In this document: one piece after another, positions 34,016 through 42,811 of the stretch
How positions within the stretch are numbered: position 1 is the first letter of the stretch
Layout of the letters: every line of letters starts with the position of its first letter
DNA from: Solirubrobacter sp963736505
Lineage (GTDB): Bacteria > Actinomycetota > Thermoleophilia > Solirubrobacterales > Solirubrobacteraceae
Direction of reading: 5' to 3'
DNA length: 64,000 nt
Assembly: GCA_963736505.1 (NCBI GenBank)
Contig: CAVTOZ010000007.1
Coordinates: 434,001 to 498,000 of the forward strand
Program-made: the position numbers and the translations under genes
The notes under the pieces: model-generated
Seen by the model: only the letters and a program-made list of their open reading frames with translations
Databases searched by the model: none
Told to the model about the DNA's origin: nothing

Positions 34016-35535
34016 GTGAAGCGCATCCTTCTCGCCGCCGCTGCTGACGCTGCTTCTCGCGGCGCCCGCCGCGCGGCGCGAGCGACACGATCTACTGGTC
34101 GAGCTATATGCGATGCAGGCGCGATCCGCCTCGGAACCTTGGGCGCGACGCGGCAAGCGGACGCTGTTCTCGCCTGAGGACAAGCCCCAGGGGATCGCGA
34201 TCGACGCCGCTGCGGGCAAGCTGTACTGGGCCGACGCCACCACCGACGCCATCCGCGTCGGGAATCTCGATGGCACCGGCGCGCGGACCCTCTTCCCGAG
34301 CGAGGATGGTGCCGCGGGTCCGTCGCGATCGATCCGCCGGCCGGGAAGCTGTACTGGACCGACACGTTCGCGGGCACGGTTCGCACGGGCAATCTCGACG
34401 GCACCGGGGCGCGCACGCTGTTCGCCGGCGAGGCCCAGCCGAACGGCCTAGCGATCGATCCCGCGAGCGGGAAGATCTACTGGGGCCTGTACAGCGGCGG
34501 GAAGGTCCGCTACGGCAGCCTCGGCGGCGGTACCGGCGCCGACCTGATCACCACGTCCGAGCCGTACGTGACCGGGATCGCGATCGACCCGGCGGGCGGG
34601 AGGATCTACTGGACCAACGAGTTCGACGGGCGGATCCGCGTCGGAAGTCTCGACGGCGGCGCCGGGAACGACCTGTACACCGGCGAGATCGGCGCCGGCG
34701 GGATCGCGCTCGATACGTCGTCCGGGAAGATCTACTGGGGCGTCTACGGCGGCACTGTGAGGATCGCGAACATCGACGGCTCCGGAGCCGCCCAGAGCCT
34801 CTTCACCGGCGGAGACGGATCCGTGGTTCGTGTCGATCCTGAGAGCGCCCGCCCGTGGCGCCGATCCGGTCGTCTCCGGCGGCGGTGTGGTCGGGCAGCC
34901 GCTCACCTGCAGCGGAGTCTGGGCGCCCGACCTCCTCGGCGGCCACGTCTATCGCGCGCCGCAGAGCTTCACGTACCAGTGGATCAAGGACGGCGGCACG
35001 ATCGATGGCGCGAACGGGGCGGTCTACACGCCGTTCGCCCCAGGCGGATACAGCTGCCGGATCACGGGCGCCAACCGCGCCGGCGAGCAGCAGCCCGCAG
35101 ACGAGCGGCGCCTTCGCCGTCGTCGCGGCGCCCGCGCCGCTCCCGGCCCCCGTCGTCGTCACGCCGCCCCCGCCGCCGACGCTCAAGCAGCTCAACGCCC
35201 GCTTCCACTACTTCTTCGACTACACCGCGAGCAAGCGCAACCGGCTGACGGTGTTCAACTTCTCCGAGCTCCCGGGCGGAGCGGCGATCGAGGTCCGCTG
35301 CCACGGCAAGGGCTGCTCGTTCTCGCGCAAGGTCGCGAAGTTCAAGGGGACGAAGGCGAACCTCGTCTCGCTGGTGCGCTCCGCGCGCCTGGCCCGCGGC
35401 GCGTACTTCGAGGTCCGGATCTCGGCGCCCGGCTACATCACCGAGGTGCTGCGGTTCACGGCCGTCGGGTTCCACGGCGGCAAGGACCAGCGGCTGTGCC
35501 TGCCGGCGGGCGCCAAGTCCCCGCGCAAGTGCTGA
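34016..35535 (+). pseudogene. Secreted YWTD/beta-propeller protein broken by several frameshifts
   Basis: Pieces in three frames together make one exported protein of about 500 residues. A GTG start and signal-like segment (34016 on) lead to repeated blades such as AIDAAAGKLYWADATTDAIR, AIDPASGKIYWGLYSGGKVR and AIDPAGGRIYWTNEFDGRIR, the LDL-receptor YWTD type. These are followed by an immunoglobulin-like segment (FTYQWIKDGGTIDGANGAVY) and a C-terminal domain with two Cys. Breaks occur near 34,050-34,110, 34,315, 34,850 and 35,095. The translations on both sides of each break remain good, so either several base-calling errors or a recent pseudogene; the blades themselves show little decay. Confidence 0.7.
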
Positions 35536-35586
35536 GCTCATGAGAGCCGTTTGACGGCGCGGCGCCGGGGTAAGCCTCTCGGCGTC

Positions 35587-37167
35587 TTGAAGCGCTTCAT
35601 CGTCCTCGCGGCGGCCGCCGTCCTGCTGGTCGTCTTCGCCGCGCTCGCCGTCCTCGCCGGCGGCGTCGCGTGGATCGTGCTCGCCGTGCTCGCCGGCGCG
35701 GTCGTCGCCCTCGGCCTCTACGACCTGCTGCAGCGCCGCCACAGCATCCTGCGCAACTACCCCGTGCTCGGGCACATGCGCTTCCTGCTCGAGGCGCTGC
35801 GCCCCGAGCTGCAGCAGTACTTCATCGAGCGCAACACCGACGGCCGGCCGTTCGACCGCGACACGCGCACCTCGATCTACGAGCGCGCGAAGGGGATCAA
35901 GGACGAGCAGGCCTACGGGACCGAGCGCGACGTCAACGAGCCGGGCTACGAGTGGCTGCTGCACTCGACGGCGCCGATCGATCCGCCGGCCGACCCGCCG
36001 CGCGTGCGGATCGGCGGGCCGGACTGCACGCAGCCGTACGAGATGGCGCTGCTGAACGTCAGCGCGATGAGCTTCGGCGCGCTGTCCGGCGCGGCGCTGA
36101 CCGCGCTCAACCAGGGCGCCGCGGCCGGCCGCTTCGCGCACGACACGGGCGAAGGCGGGCTCACGCGCTACCACGGGCACGGCGCCGACATCGTGTGGGA
36201 GCTCGGCAGCGGCTACTTCGGCGCGCGCACGAAGGACGGCGGCTTCGACGAGGGCGAGTTCCGCGACAAGGCGGCGCAGCCGCACGTGCGGATGGTCTCG
36301 CTCAAGCTCAGCCAGGGCGCCAAGCCCGGGATCGGCGGCGTGCTGCCGGGCGACAAGGTCACGAAGGAGATCGCCGACGCGCGCGACGTCCCCCAGGGCC
36401 AGACGTGCACCAGCCCCGCGTCGCACAAGGTGTTCTCCACCCCGCGCGAGCTCGTCCTCTTCATCGCCCGCATGCGCGCGCTCGCGGGCGGCAAGCCGGC
36501 CGGCTTCAAGCTGTGCGTCGGCGCGCGCCACGAGCTGCTGGCGATCTGCAAGGCGATGGCCGACGAAGGCGTCACGCCCGACTTCATCGTCGTCGACGGC
36601 TCCGAGGGCGGCACCGGCGCCGCGCCGATGGAGTACGAGGACAACTTCGGCACGCCGCTGACCGACGGGCTGATGATGGTCCACAACGCGCTCGTCGGGA
36701 CCGGCCTGCGCGACCGCGTCCGGATCGGCGCCAGCGGCAAGGTCTCGACCGGCACCGACATCGTCAAGCGGATCGCGCAGGGCGCCGACTACACCAACGC
36801 CGCGCGGGCGATGATGATGGCCGTCGGCTGCATCCAGTCGCAGCGCTGCCACACGAACCGCTGCCCCGTCGGCGTCGCCACCCAGGACCCGCGCCGCAGC
36901 CGCGCGCTCGACATCCCCGACAAGACCGAACGCGTCCGCCGCTACCAGGAGGCGGCCGTGAAGGAGGCGATGCGCATGATGGCCTCGATGGGCGTCCGCG
37001 AGCCGAGCGGCCTCAACCCGCACCACCTGATGCGGCGCGTCGACCACGTCACGTCGCGCAGCTACGCGGAGCTCTATGAGTGGCTGGAGCCCGGGCAGCT
37101 GTTCGCCGAGCCGCCGCCGGGCTGGGACGTCGATTGGGCGCGCGCGAGCGCGGACTCGTTCGCATGA
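35587..37167 (+). CDS. FMN-binding glutamate synthase family protein (membrane-anchored)
   Basis: About 527 residues related to the central/FMN domain of glutamate synthase. Two N-terminal membrane helices (VLAAAAVLLVVFAALAVL-like stretch, residues 5-50) anchor it. The FMN/substrate barrel shows NVSAMSFGALSGAALTAL, DTGEGGLTRYHGHGADIVWE, IVVDGSEGGTGAAP and the 3Fe-4S ligand cluster CIQSQRCHTNRCPVGVATQ. The TTG at 35587 is preferred because TTGACG at 35551 (an alternative start) looks like a -35 element. Its stop overlaps the TPP enzyme (ATGA). Physiological reaction is unknown; stand-alone members lack the amidotransferase domain. Confidence 0.85.
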   Translation: MKRFIVLAAAAVLLVVFAALAVLAGGVAWIVLAVLAGAVVALGLYDLLQRRHSILRNYPVLGHMRFLLEALRPELQQYFIERNTDGRPFDRDTRTSIYERAKGIKDEQAYGTERDVNEPGYEWLLHSTAPIDPPADPPRVRIGGPDCTQPYEMALLNVSAMSFGALSGAALTALNQGAAAGRFAHDTGEGGLTRYHGHGADIVWELGSGYFGARTKDGGFDEGEFRDKAAQPHVRMVSLKLSQGAKPGIGGVLPGDKVTKEIADARDVPQGQTCTSPASHKVFSTPRELVLFIARMRALAGGKPAGFKLCVGARHELLAICKAMADEGVTPDFIVVDGSEGGTGAAPMEYEDNFGTPLTDGLMMVHNALVGTGLRDRVRIGASGKVSTGTDIVKRIAQGADYTNAARAMMMAVGCIQSQRCHTNRCPVGVATQDPRRSRALDIPDKTERVRRYQEAAVKEAMRMMASMGVREPSGLNPHHLMRRVDHVTSRSYAELYEWLEPGQLFAEPPPGWDVDWARASADSFA

Positions 37168-38894
37168 CCACGGTCGCGGAGACGATCGTCGGCGCGCTCG
37201 CGGCGCAGGGCGTGACGACCGTGTGGGGCGTCGTCGGCGACGCCCTGAACCCGGTCACGGACGCGATCCGGCGCCAGGACGGGATGGAGTGGATCGGCGT
37301 CCGCCACGAGGAGGCGGGCGCGTTCGCGGCCGGCGCGCAGGCGCAGCTGACCGGCGGGCTCGGCGTGTGCATGGGCACCGTCGGACCGGGCTCGATCCAT
37401 CTGCTCAACGGCCTCTACGACGCGCGCAAGTCGCACGCGCCGGTGCTCGCGATCTGCGGTCAGGTGCCGCTGGCCGAGGTCGGCAGCGACTTCTTCCAGG
37501 AGGTCGACAACGACCGGCTGTTCGCCGACGTGGCCGGGTTCTGCCGCACGATCACGAGCCCGTCGCAGGCCGTCGGCATGCTCGAGCGGGCCGTGCAGGC
37601 GGCGCTGCTGGCGCGCGGCGTGGCCGTGCTCACGCTCCCTGGCGACGTCGGCGGGATGGACATGCCGAAGGGCTCGCCCGCGCCGCACTTCGTCACGTCG
37701 CCGGCGCGCGTGGTGCCGGACCCGGCCGCGCTGCACGCGGCGGCGGCCGCGATCGACGCCGCGGGCGCGGTGGCGCTGCTGGCCGGCATCGGCGCGCGCG
37801 AGGCGCGCGACGACATGCTCGCGCTGGCGGAGCGGCTCGCCGCGCCGATGGTGCTGACGCTGAAGGCCAAGGAGGGGCTCGAGCGCGACAACCCGTTCCA
37901 GGTCGGGCAGACCGGCCTGATCGGCAACCCGGCCGCGCACCACGCGCTCTCCGAAGCCGACGTGCTGGTGCTCGTCGGCACCGACTTCCCGTACAGCGAC
38001 TGGTACCCGAAGGGCAAGACGGTCGTCCAGATCGACGAGCGCGGCGAGCACATCGGGCGGCGCGTGAGCGTGCAGCACGGCGTGGTCGGCGACGCGACGC
38101 TGGCGGTTCCCGCGCTGCTCGAGCTGGTCGCGCCGAAGCCGGACCGCTCGCTGCTCGACGGCGCGCTGGAGCGCTACGCGAAGTGGCGCGGCGAGCAGAA
38201 CGAGCTGACCGAGCCGGGCTTCGACCGCCGCGGGATCGTCAACAAGGTGCGCTCCAAGCTCGACAACCCGACGGCGTCGATCCGGCCGGAGGCGCTCGCC
38301 GCCGCGATCGACGCGCACGCGCCCGACGACGCGATCTTCACCAGCGACACCGGCATGTCGACCGTCTGGCTCTCGCGCTTCGTGACGATGCGCGGCACGC
38401 GCCGGCTGCTCGGCTCCTACAACCTCGGCTCGATGGCCAACGCGATGCCGCAGGCGCTCGGCGCGCAGGCGCTGGACCGGTCGCGCAAGGTCGTCGCGTT
38501 CTGCGGCGACGGCGGCCTGACGATGCTGCTCGGCGACCTGATCACGGCCGTCTCGCACGAGCTCCCGGTCTGCCTGGTCGTGTTCGACAACGGCCGGCTC
38601 GGGATGGTCAAGCTCGAGCAGGAGCAGGGCGGCCTGCCCGAGTTCGGGACGATCCTGGCCAACCCGGACCTCGCCGAGGTCGCCCGCGCGCTCGGCCTGC
38701 ACGGCGTGCGCGTCGAGGACCCCGAGCGACTCGACGGCGCCGTCGCGGACGCGCTCGCGCACCCCGGCCCCGTCCTGCTCGACGTGGTCACGAACCCGGA
38801 GGAGGTCTCGCTCCCGCCGAAGGTGACGCCGTCGGAGGCCTGGGGCTTCGCCGTCGCCAAGCTGTCGGAGACGGTCCAGAGCCGGGGGCGCTGA
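37164..38894 (+). CDS. Thiamine-pyrophosphate-dependent enzyme, pyruvate oxidase/dehydrogenase (PoxB)-like
   Basis: 576-residue three-domain TPP enzyme. The PYR domain has the catalytic Glu in GVRHEEAGAFAAGAQ; the middle domain follows at about 190-320; the PP domain carries the TPP/Mg motif FCGDGGLTMLLGD with VVFDNGRLGMVKLEQEQGG. It resembles pyruvate oxidase / quinone-dependent pyruvate dehydrogenase, converting pyruvate to acetate or acetyl phosphate plus CO2. The last residues lack a clear membrane-binding amphipathic tail. Translationally coupled to the GltS-like flavoprotein, suggesting a joint electron-transfer role (inferred). Confidence 0.87.
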   Translation: MTTVAETIVGALAAQGVTTVWGVVGDALNPVTDAIRRQDGMEWIGVRHEEAGAFAAGAQAQLTGGLGVCMGTVGPGSIHLLNGLYDARKSHAPVLAICGQVPLAEVGSDFFQEVDNDRLFADVAGFCRTITSPSQAVGMLERAVQAALLARGVAVLTLPGDVGGMDMPKGSPAPHFVTSPARVVPDPAALHAAAAAIDAAGAVALLAGIGAREARDDMLALAERLAAPMVLTLKAKEGLERDNPFQVGQTGLIGNPAAHHALSEADVLVLVGTDFPYSDWYPKGKTVVQIDERGEHIGRRVSVQHGVVGDATLAVPALLELVAPKPDRSLLDGALERYAKWRGEQNELTEPGFDRRGIVNKVRSKLDNPTASIRPEALAAAIDAHAPDDAIFTSDTGMSTVWLSRFVTMRGTRRLLGSYNLGSMANAMPQALGAQALDRSRKVVAFCGDGGLTMLLGDLITAVSHELPVCLVVFDNGRLGMVKLEQEQGGLPEFGTILANPDLAEVARALGLHGVRVEDPERLDGAVADALAHPGPVLLDVVTNPEEVSLPPKVTPSEAWGFAVAKLSETVQSRGR

Positions 38895-38993
38895 GCGGGT
38901 GGTCGGATTCACCCGCGCGGGTGATGCGCGCGCCGGGCGGGTGGAGCAAGATCCTCGTACGGACTCACCGATCCCAAGGAAGGGACCGAAGCA

Positions 38994-39221
38994 ATGGCAC
39001 GGAACGCCGACACCGCACGGATGCGGACCACCAGGACGTTGCGCCGCGGCCCGTTCGCCGTGGCGCTGATGGCAGTCGTCGGACTCGCCGCGGCCGGCCC
39101 GGCCGCGGCGGCGACGCCCTCAAGCGCTGCGCGTGTCACGGACGGCACGTCGAACACGGTGATCTTCGCCGAGGCGACCCGCTCGCCCGACGGCATCATC
39201 GCGGTGCTGATCGGGCTCTAG
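38994..39221 (+). CDS. Small secreted protein with a DGTSNT motif
   Basis: 75 residues. A twin-arginine-poor but basic N-terminus (TRTLRRGPF) leads to a hydrophobic signal sequence ending GPAAAA. The short mature part contains VTDGTSNTVIFAEATRS, strikingly like the C-terminal DGTSNT signature of DUF1559 pilin-like proteins of Planctomycetes, but no pilin helix is present. A good ribosome site AAGGAAGG precedes the ATG. It overlaps the convergent metzincin-VWA gene by 4 bp. Function unknown. Confidence 0.68.
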   Translation: MARNADTARMRTTRTLRRGPFAVALMAVVGLAAAGPAAAATPSSAARVTDGTSNTVIFAEATRSPDGIIAVLIGL

Positions 39222-42200
39222 CCCAGCCGCCGCGTCCGCCTGGCGGGCGCGGCCTGCAGGTTGCCGGCCGCGTCGACGGCGCGCACCTGGAGCGCGTAGG
39301 TCGCCCGCGGGAGCTTCGCGCTGGTGAAGCTCCACGCCGCCGTCCCCTTCGCCTTCAGCCAGACCGGCCGCGAACACGCGCGCGCGGCGGTCAGCTTCCC
39401 GTTCGCCGCGACGAACCGGCACCGGTGCTTCGGCGCCGTGCGGGAGATCGCCAGCTCGACGCGCGCGACGGCGCTCGCCGCGCAGCCGGCGTCGCTCGCG
39501 CGGCCGCGCAGGACGATCCGCCGCTGCTTGGCGAGCACGCTCGCGAACGCGGCGCTCGGCGGCGAGCGGTCCGTGCACGGGCTCGGGCCCGGGCCCGGGC
39601 CCGGTCCGGGCGACGCAGGCGGGGTCGACTGCGGCACCACGACCGTCGCCGTGGGCTCGGGCGTCGCCGCCGCGGCCGGCGTGACCTCGAAGCCGTCGAG
39701 CAGCGCCGCGTCCTGCGCGCCGGTCGTGACCTTCAGGTCGCGGAACCCGAGCGGCGCGCCGGCGGCGATCTTCAGCCTTGCGACGGCGGACGTCGGGCTG
39801 CTCACCGTCGTCGACAGCACCTGCACGCCGGTGCCGCTCACGGAGGCCGCCGACGTGCCGTTCGCGAACGCGGTGTCGGCGCCCGTGAGCACCACGTCGA
39901 CCGTGGCTCCGCGCGCGCCGGAGCCCGGGCTCGCGCCCGTCAGCCGGGCGAGCGCGGGCGTGGCGGCGGTGATCAGGAGCGGCCCCGGCACGCTCTCCCG
40001 CGCGACCTCCGCGCCGGTCTGCACGGTCACGTCGCGCAGGCCGATCGTGGCGCCCGGCGCCACGCTGACGTTGGCCACGGCCGACGTCGGCGAGCCGACG
40101 GTCACGTGGTTCACCGTCACGCCCGCGCCGAAGCTCGGCACGCTGGTCGCGTCGAAGTGCGTCAGCCCGCCGGAGATCGTCACGTCGCGCGTCGCGCCGA
40201 CGGCGAGCGCGGACGGCGTCACGGAGAGGACGGTCGGCGCGGCGGGCGCCGCTGTCACCTGGACCGCGCCGATGCCCGTGGCCGCCTCGACTGTGCCGTC
40301 GCCGCGGTCGGTGGCGACGGTCACGTCGCGGAACCCGGCCGTCGCGCCGGGCGCGACGGCCAGCCGCACGACGATGCGCGTGGGCGACAGCACGTCGGCC
40401 GACGCGACCGAGACGCCGGAGCCGGCGACCGACACCGTGCTCGCGGGCCGGAAGCCGGTGTTGGATCCGGTCAGCTCGACGGCGAGCGTCGTGCCCTGGG
40501 GCAGCGCCGACGGGCTGACCGCCGCGACCGCCGGCAGCACCGCCGAGATGGCGACGTTGGCGAGCGTGTTCGAGTAGCGCTGCTTGGCGTCCGCCGTGGC
40601 CGTCTTGATCTCCGGCTGGAAGCTGAAGATCCCGCCGGAGAACAGGGCCTCCTCGCTGAACGTGCGGATCGAGCTCTCGTTGCCGAGCACGTCGACGGGC
40701 TTCGCCTGGTCCGGGCTCGCGCCGCCGGCCGCCGCCAACGCCGCCGCGTGGGCGGCCGCGCGCAGCGGCGCCACGGGCGCGCAGCTGCCCGACAGCAGGA
40801 CGGACAGCCGCGCGCCGCGCGACGTGTAGAGCGCGTCGACGGCCGCCCGCGACGGCCCGGTCGGATGGCTCTCGGCGTCGGTCACGAGGACGGCGCGGCC
40901 GCCGCTGGAGAGCAGCCGCCCGGCCGTCATCAGCGCCGCGTTGGAGCCCTCCGGGCAGTCGGGCGTGCTGTGGGTGGTGAGCCCGGCGATGACGTTGCGC
41001 AGCGTGTCGGGATCGCGGCTGACCGTGTTGATCGTCGCGCGGTCGTCGAACGTCACGATCGCCGTCTTCGGGAAGCTGCCGGGCACCGCGTCCAGCGCGG
41101 TGATCATCGCGTTCAGCCCCGTCTTCACGGCGCCGATCTCGGGGCCCATGCTGCCCGTGACGTCGATCACCAGCGCGAGCGTGGCGCTGTCGACCTTCAG
41201 GTCGGCGACCTTCGTCCCGCCGCCGCCGACCGGGACGCTCTCGCGCGCGTTGGGGTCGGTGTCCTGCGCGCAGTCGTCCTCCTTGGACGGGTTGAGGTAC
41301 TCCTGCGTGAAGTCCGTGTCCACGCGCGTGTAGCTCGCGAGGCTGTCGAGGTACTGCTGGTCGCCGCCGAGCGGCTCGACGAGCACGAAGTAGTCGCCGG
41401 GCGGGACGCCGTGAATCGTGTAGCTCCCGTCCGTCGCGCCGTCGAAGCCGGTCACGCGTGTGAGCTGGATCGTCGGGTCCGCGACGTTGACGGCGCGCAC
41501 GTTGGCGCCGAGCACCGCGTCGCCGCTGCCGCAGCGCGTCACGGTGCCGGTGATCGTGCCCGTGGTGACGGGGAACGTGGGCTCCGGGTACAGCTCCGAC
41601 AGCGCCGCGACGTCGTCGGCCTCGAGCGAGCGGCGGCCCGTGCCGGCGATGCCGAACGGGTACATCGTCGGCACCTGGGGCTCCAACAGCGGCGACAGCG
41701 CGCCGTCCTTGCCGACCGCGAAGCCGACGCTGGAGTGCGCGAGCCCGAGCGTGTGGCCGAGCTCGTGGATCGCCGTCGACGGGCGGTCGAAGTTCGCCCG
41801 CGTGCCGTTGAGGACCAGGTACATGTCGTCGATCAGCGACTGCCCGGCGCTCACGACCGCGTGGCTGGGGCCGAAGCCGTTGACCGACGCGGGGGCGAGC
41901 CCGAGCGCGCGCAGCGCGGAGCCGTCCTCGTCGAGCACCACCTCCTGCTTGCCGTCGCCCGTCAGGTTCCCCCACGCGGTCCCGAGGTTCGCGCCGGTGA
42001 AGTCGATCGGGTTGCCGCCGCCGTCGACGGCCTTCGTCGCGGCGCCCCACGGGTCGAGCGCGCTGGTGACGCCGTTCCAGGTCGCGAGCGCGTTGCCGAC
42101 CTCGGCCGAGATGTCGGTCGGCCCGTTGTCGAGCGTGAGCGCGATCGGCAGCGACAGCGCCGGCCAGCGGCTCGGCGTGGCCCCGTTCGTCTCCGACAGG

Positions 42201-42280
42201 AACTGGTAGGCGCCCGTGGGCGCGGCGGCGACTGCGGCGACGGCCGTGGCGAGCAGCAGGGTCCGGCGAAGCCTCGTCAT
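39218..42280 (-). CDS. Giant secreted metzincin-like protease with VWA and TIG domains
   Basis: Exported protein of 1020 residues. After a signal peptide (1-24) comes a matrixin-like metalloprotease domain with the zinc motif HELGHTLGLAH (His172, His176, His182; catalytic Glu173) and a Met-turn at Met206. A carboxypeptidase-regulatory-like beta-sandwich follows (240-305), then a VWA domain with the MIDAS stretch VIDVTGSMGPEIG (about 371-383) and DRATINTVSR. Three TIG/IPT-like beta domains follow (about 580-830), a Pro/Gly-rich linker with GPGPGPGP near 845, and a C-terminal beta domain with Cys pairs. Presumably an extracellular protease or adhesin. It is coupled (ATGA) to the upstream lipoprotein gene. 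Confidence 0.83.
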   Translation of the reverse strand: MTRLRRTLLLATAVAAVAAAPTGAYQFLSETNGATPSRWPALSLPIALTLDNGPTDISAEVGNALATWNGVTSALDPWGAATKAVDGGGNPIDFTGANLGTAWGNLTGDGKQEVVLDEDGSALRALGLAPASVNGFGPSHAVVSAGQSLIDDMYLVLNGTRANFDRPSTAIHELGHTLGLAHSSVGFAVGKDGALSPLLEPQVPTMYPFGIAGTGRRSLEADDVAALSELYPEPTFPVTTGTITGTVTRCGSGDAVLGANVRAVNVADPTIQLTRVTGFDGATDGSYTIHGVPPGDYFVLVEPLGGDQQYLDSLASYTRVDTDFTQEYLNPSKEDDCAQDTDPNARESVPVGGGGTKVADLKVDSATLALVIDVTGSMGPEIGAVKTGLNAMITALDAVPGSFPKTAIVTFDDRATINTVSRDPDTLRNVIAGLTTHSTPDCPEGSNAALMTAGRLLSSGGRAVLVTDAESHPTGPSRAAVDALYTSRGARLSVLLSGSCAPVAPLRAAAHAAALAAAGGASPDQAKPVDVLGNESSIRTFSEEALFSGGIFSFQPEIKTATADAKQRYSNTLANVAISAVLPAVAAVSPSALPQGTTLAVELTGSNTGFRPASTVSVAGSGVSVASADVLSPTRIVVRLAVAPGATAGFRDVTVATDRGDGTVEAATGIGAVQVTAAPAAPTVLSVTPSALAVGATRDVTISGGLTHFDATSVPSFGAGVTVNHVTVGSPTSAVANVSVAPGATIGLRDVTVQTGAEVARESVPGPLLITAATPALARLTGASPGSGARGATVDVVLTGADTAFANGTSAASVSGTGVQVLSTTVSSPTSAVARLKIAAGAPLGFRDLKVTTGAQDAALLDGFEVTPAAAATPEPTATVVVPQSTPPASPGPGPGPGPSPCTDRSPPSAAFASVLAKQRRIVLRGRASDAGCAASAVARVELAISRTAPKHRCRFVAANGKLTAARACSRPVWLKAKGTAAWSFTSAKLPRATYALQVRAVDAAGNLQAAPARRTRRLG

Positions 42281-42753
42281 CGCAGCGCGCGCCGGATCTC
42301 GCGCAGCATCGTGCCGGCGTCGGCGGGCCGCTTCACCTCGAGCACGGACTGCGGGAAGATCGTCGGGCCGGCGGGGCCGTCGGGGCCGAGGAACAGGATG
42401 TACCGGCTCGAGGGCGCGAACGCCTGCACCGGCGAGGTGACGAGCGTGTGCCCGAGCCGCCCGCCGATCACCTGGACGACGAACCGGCGCGGCAGCTCGC
42501 CCTTGAGCACGCGCTGCACGGAGAACGCCGTGCGCGTGAACGGCGTCCCCGGCGCGCCCTCGACCACGCGCGTGCCGCGCGCGACGACCAGCGCGATCCG
42601 GTCCGCCCGCCGCGCGGCCTGGGCGGTCGTGAGCGGGACGAGGTCCTGCGTGCGCTGCGCGTCAGGCGCCGGCCTGGATGGAGCGGTCTCGCTCGTCGCG
42701 CCCCCGCAACCGGCGAGGACGGCGGCCACGATCAGCACGATCGAGGGCTTCAC
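42277..42753 (-). CDS. Lipoprotein of unknown function
   Basis: 158 residues with a lipoprotein signal: MKPSIVLIVAAVLAGCGG gives lipobox LAGC, lipidated Cys16. The mature part is a beta-rich domain (FSVQRVLKGELPRRFVVQVI, then YILFLGPDGPAGPTIFPQSV) resembling small unassigned secreted proteins. It overlaps the metzincin-VWA gene by 4 bp, so the two form an operon and may act together outside the cell. Confidence 0.75.
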   Translation of the reverse strand: MKPSIVLIVAAVLAGCGGATSETAPSRPAPDAQRTQDLVPLTTAQAARRADRIALVVARGTRVVEGAPGTPFTRTAFSVQRVLKGELPRRFVVQVIGGRLGHTLVTSPVQAFAPSSRYILFLGPDGPAGPTIFPQSVLEVKRPADAGTMLREIRRALR

Positions 42754-42811
42754 GGCGCGACTCTACGCCCGGTAGGAATTCTCGAGCAACTGGCCGAACG
42801 GCCAGGTGACG

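Noticed and set aside
35551..35556. TTG at 35551 as start codon of the GltS-like protein
   Set aside because: TTGACG here looks like a -35 promoter hexamer, and the membrane anchor begins naturally at the later TTG 35587; kept only as an alternative.
37076..42775. Very long plus-strand open frame (about 1,900 codons)
   Set aside because: It is an antisense/frame shadow of high-GC genes; its translation is arginine-rich repetitive nonsense, while the TPP enzyme and the minus-strand metzincin gene explain the region.
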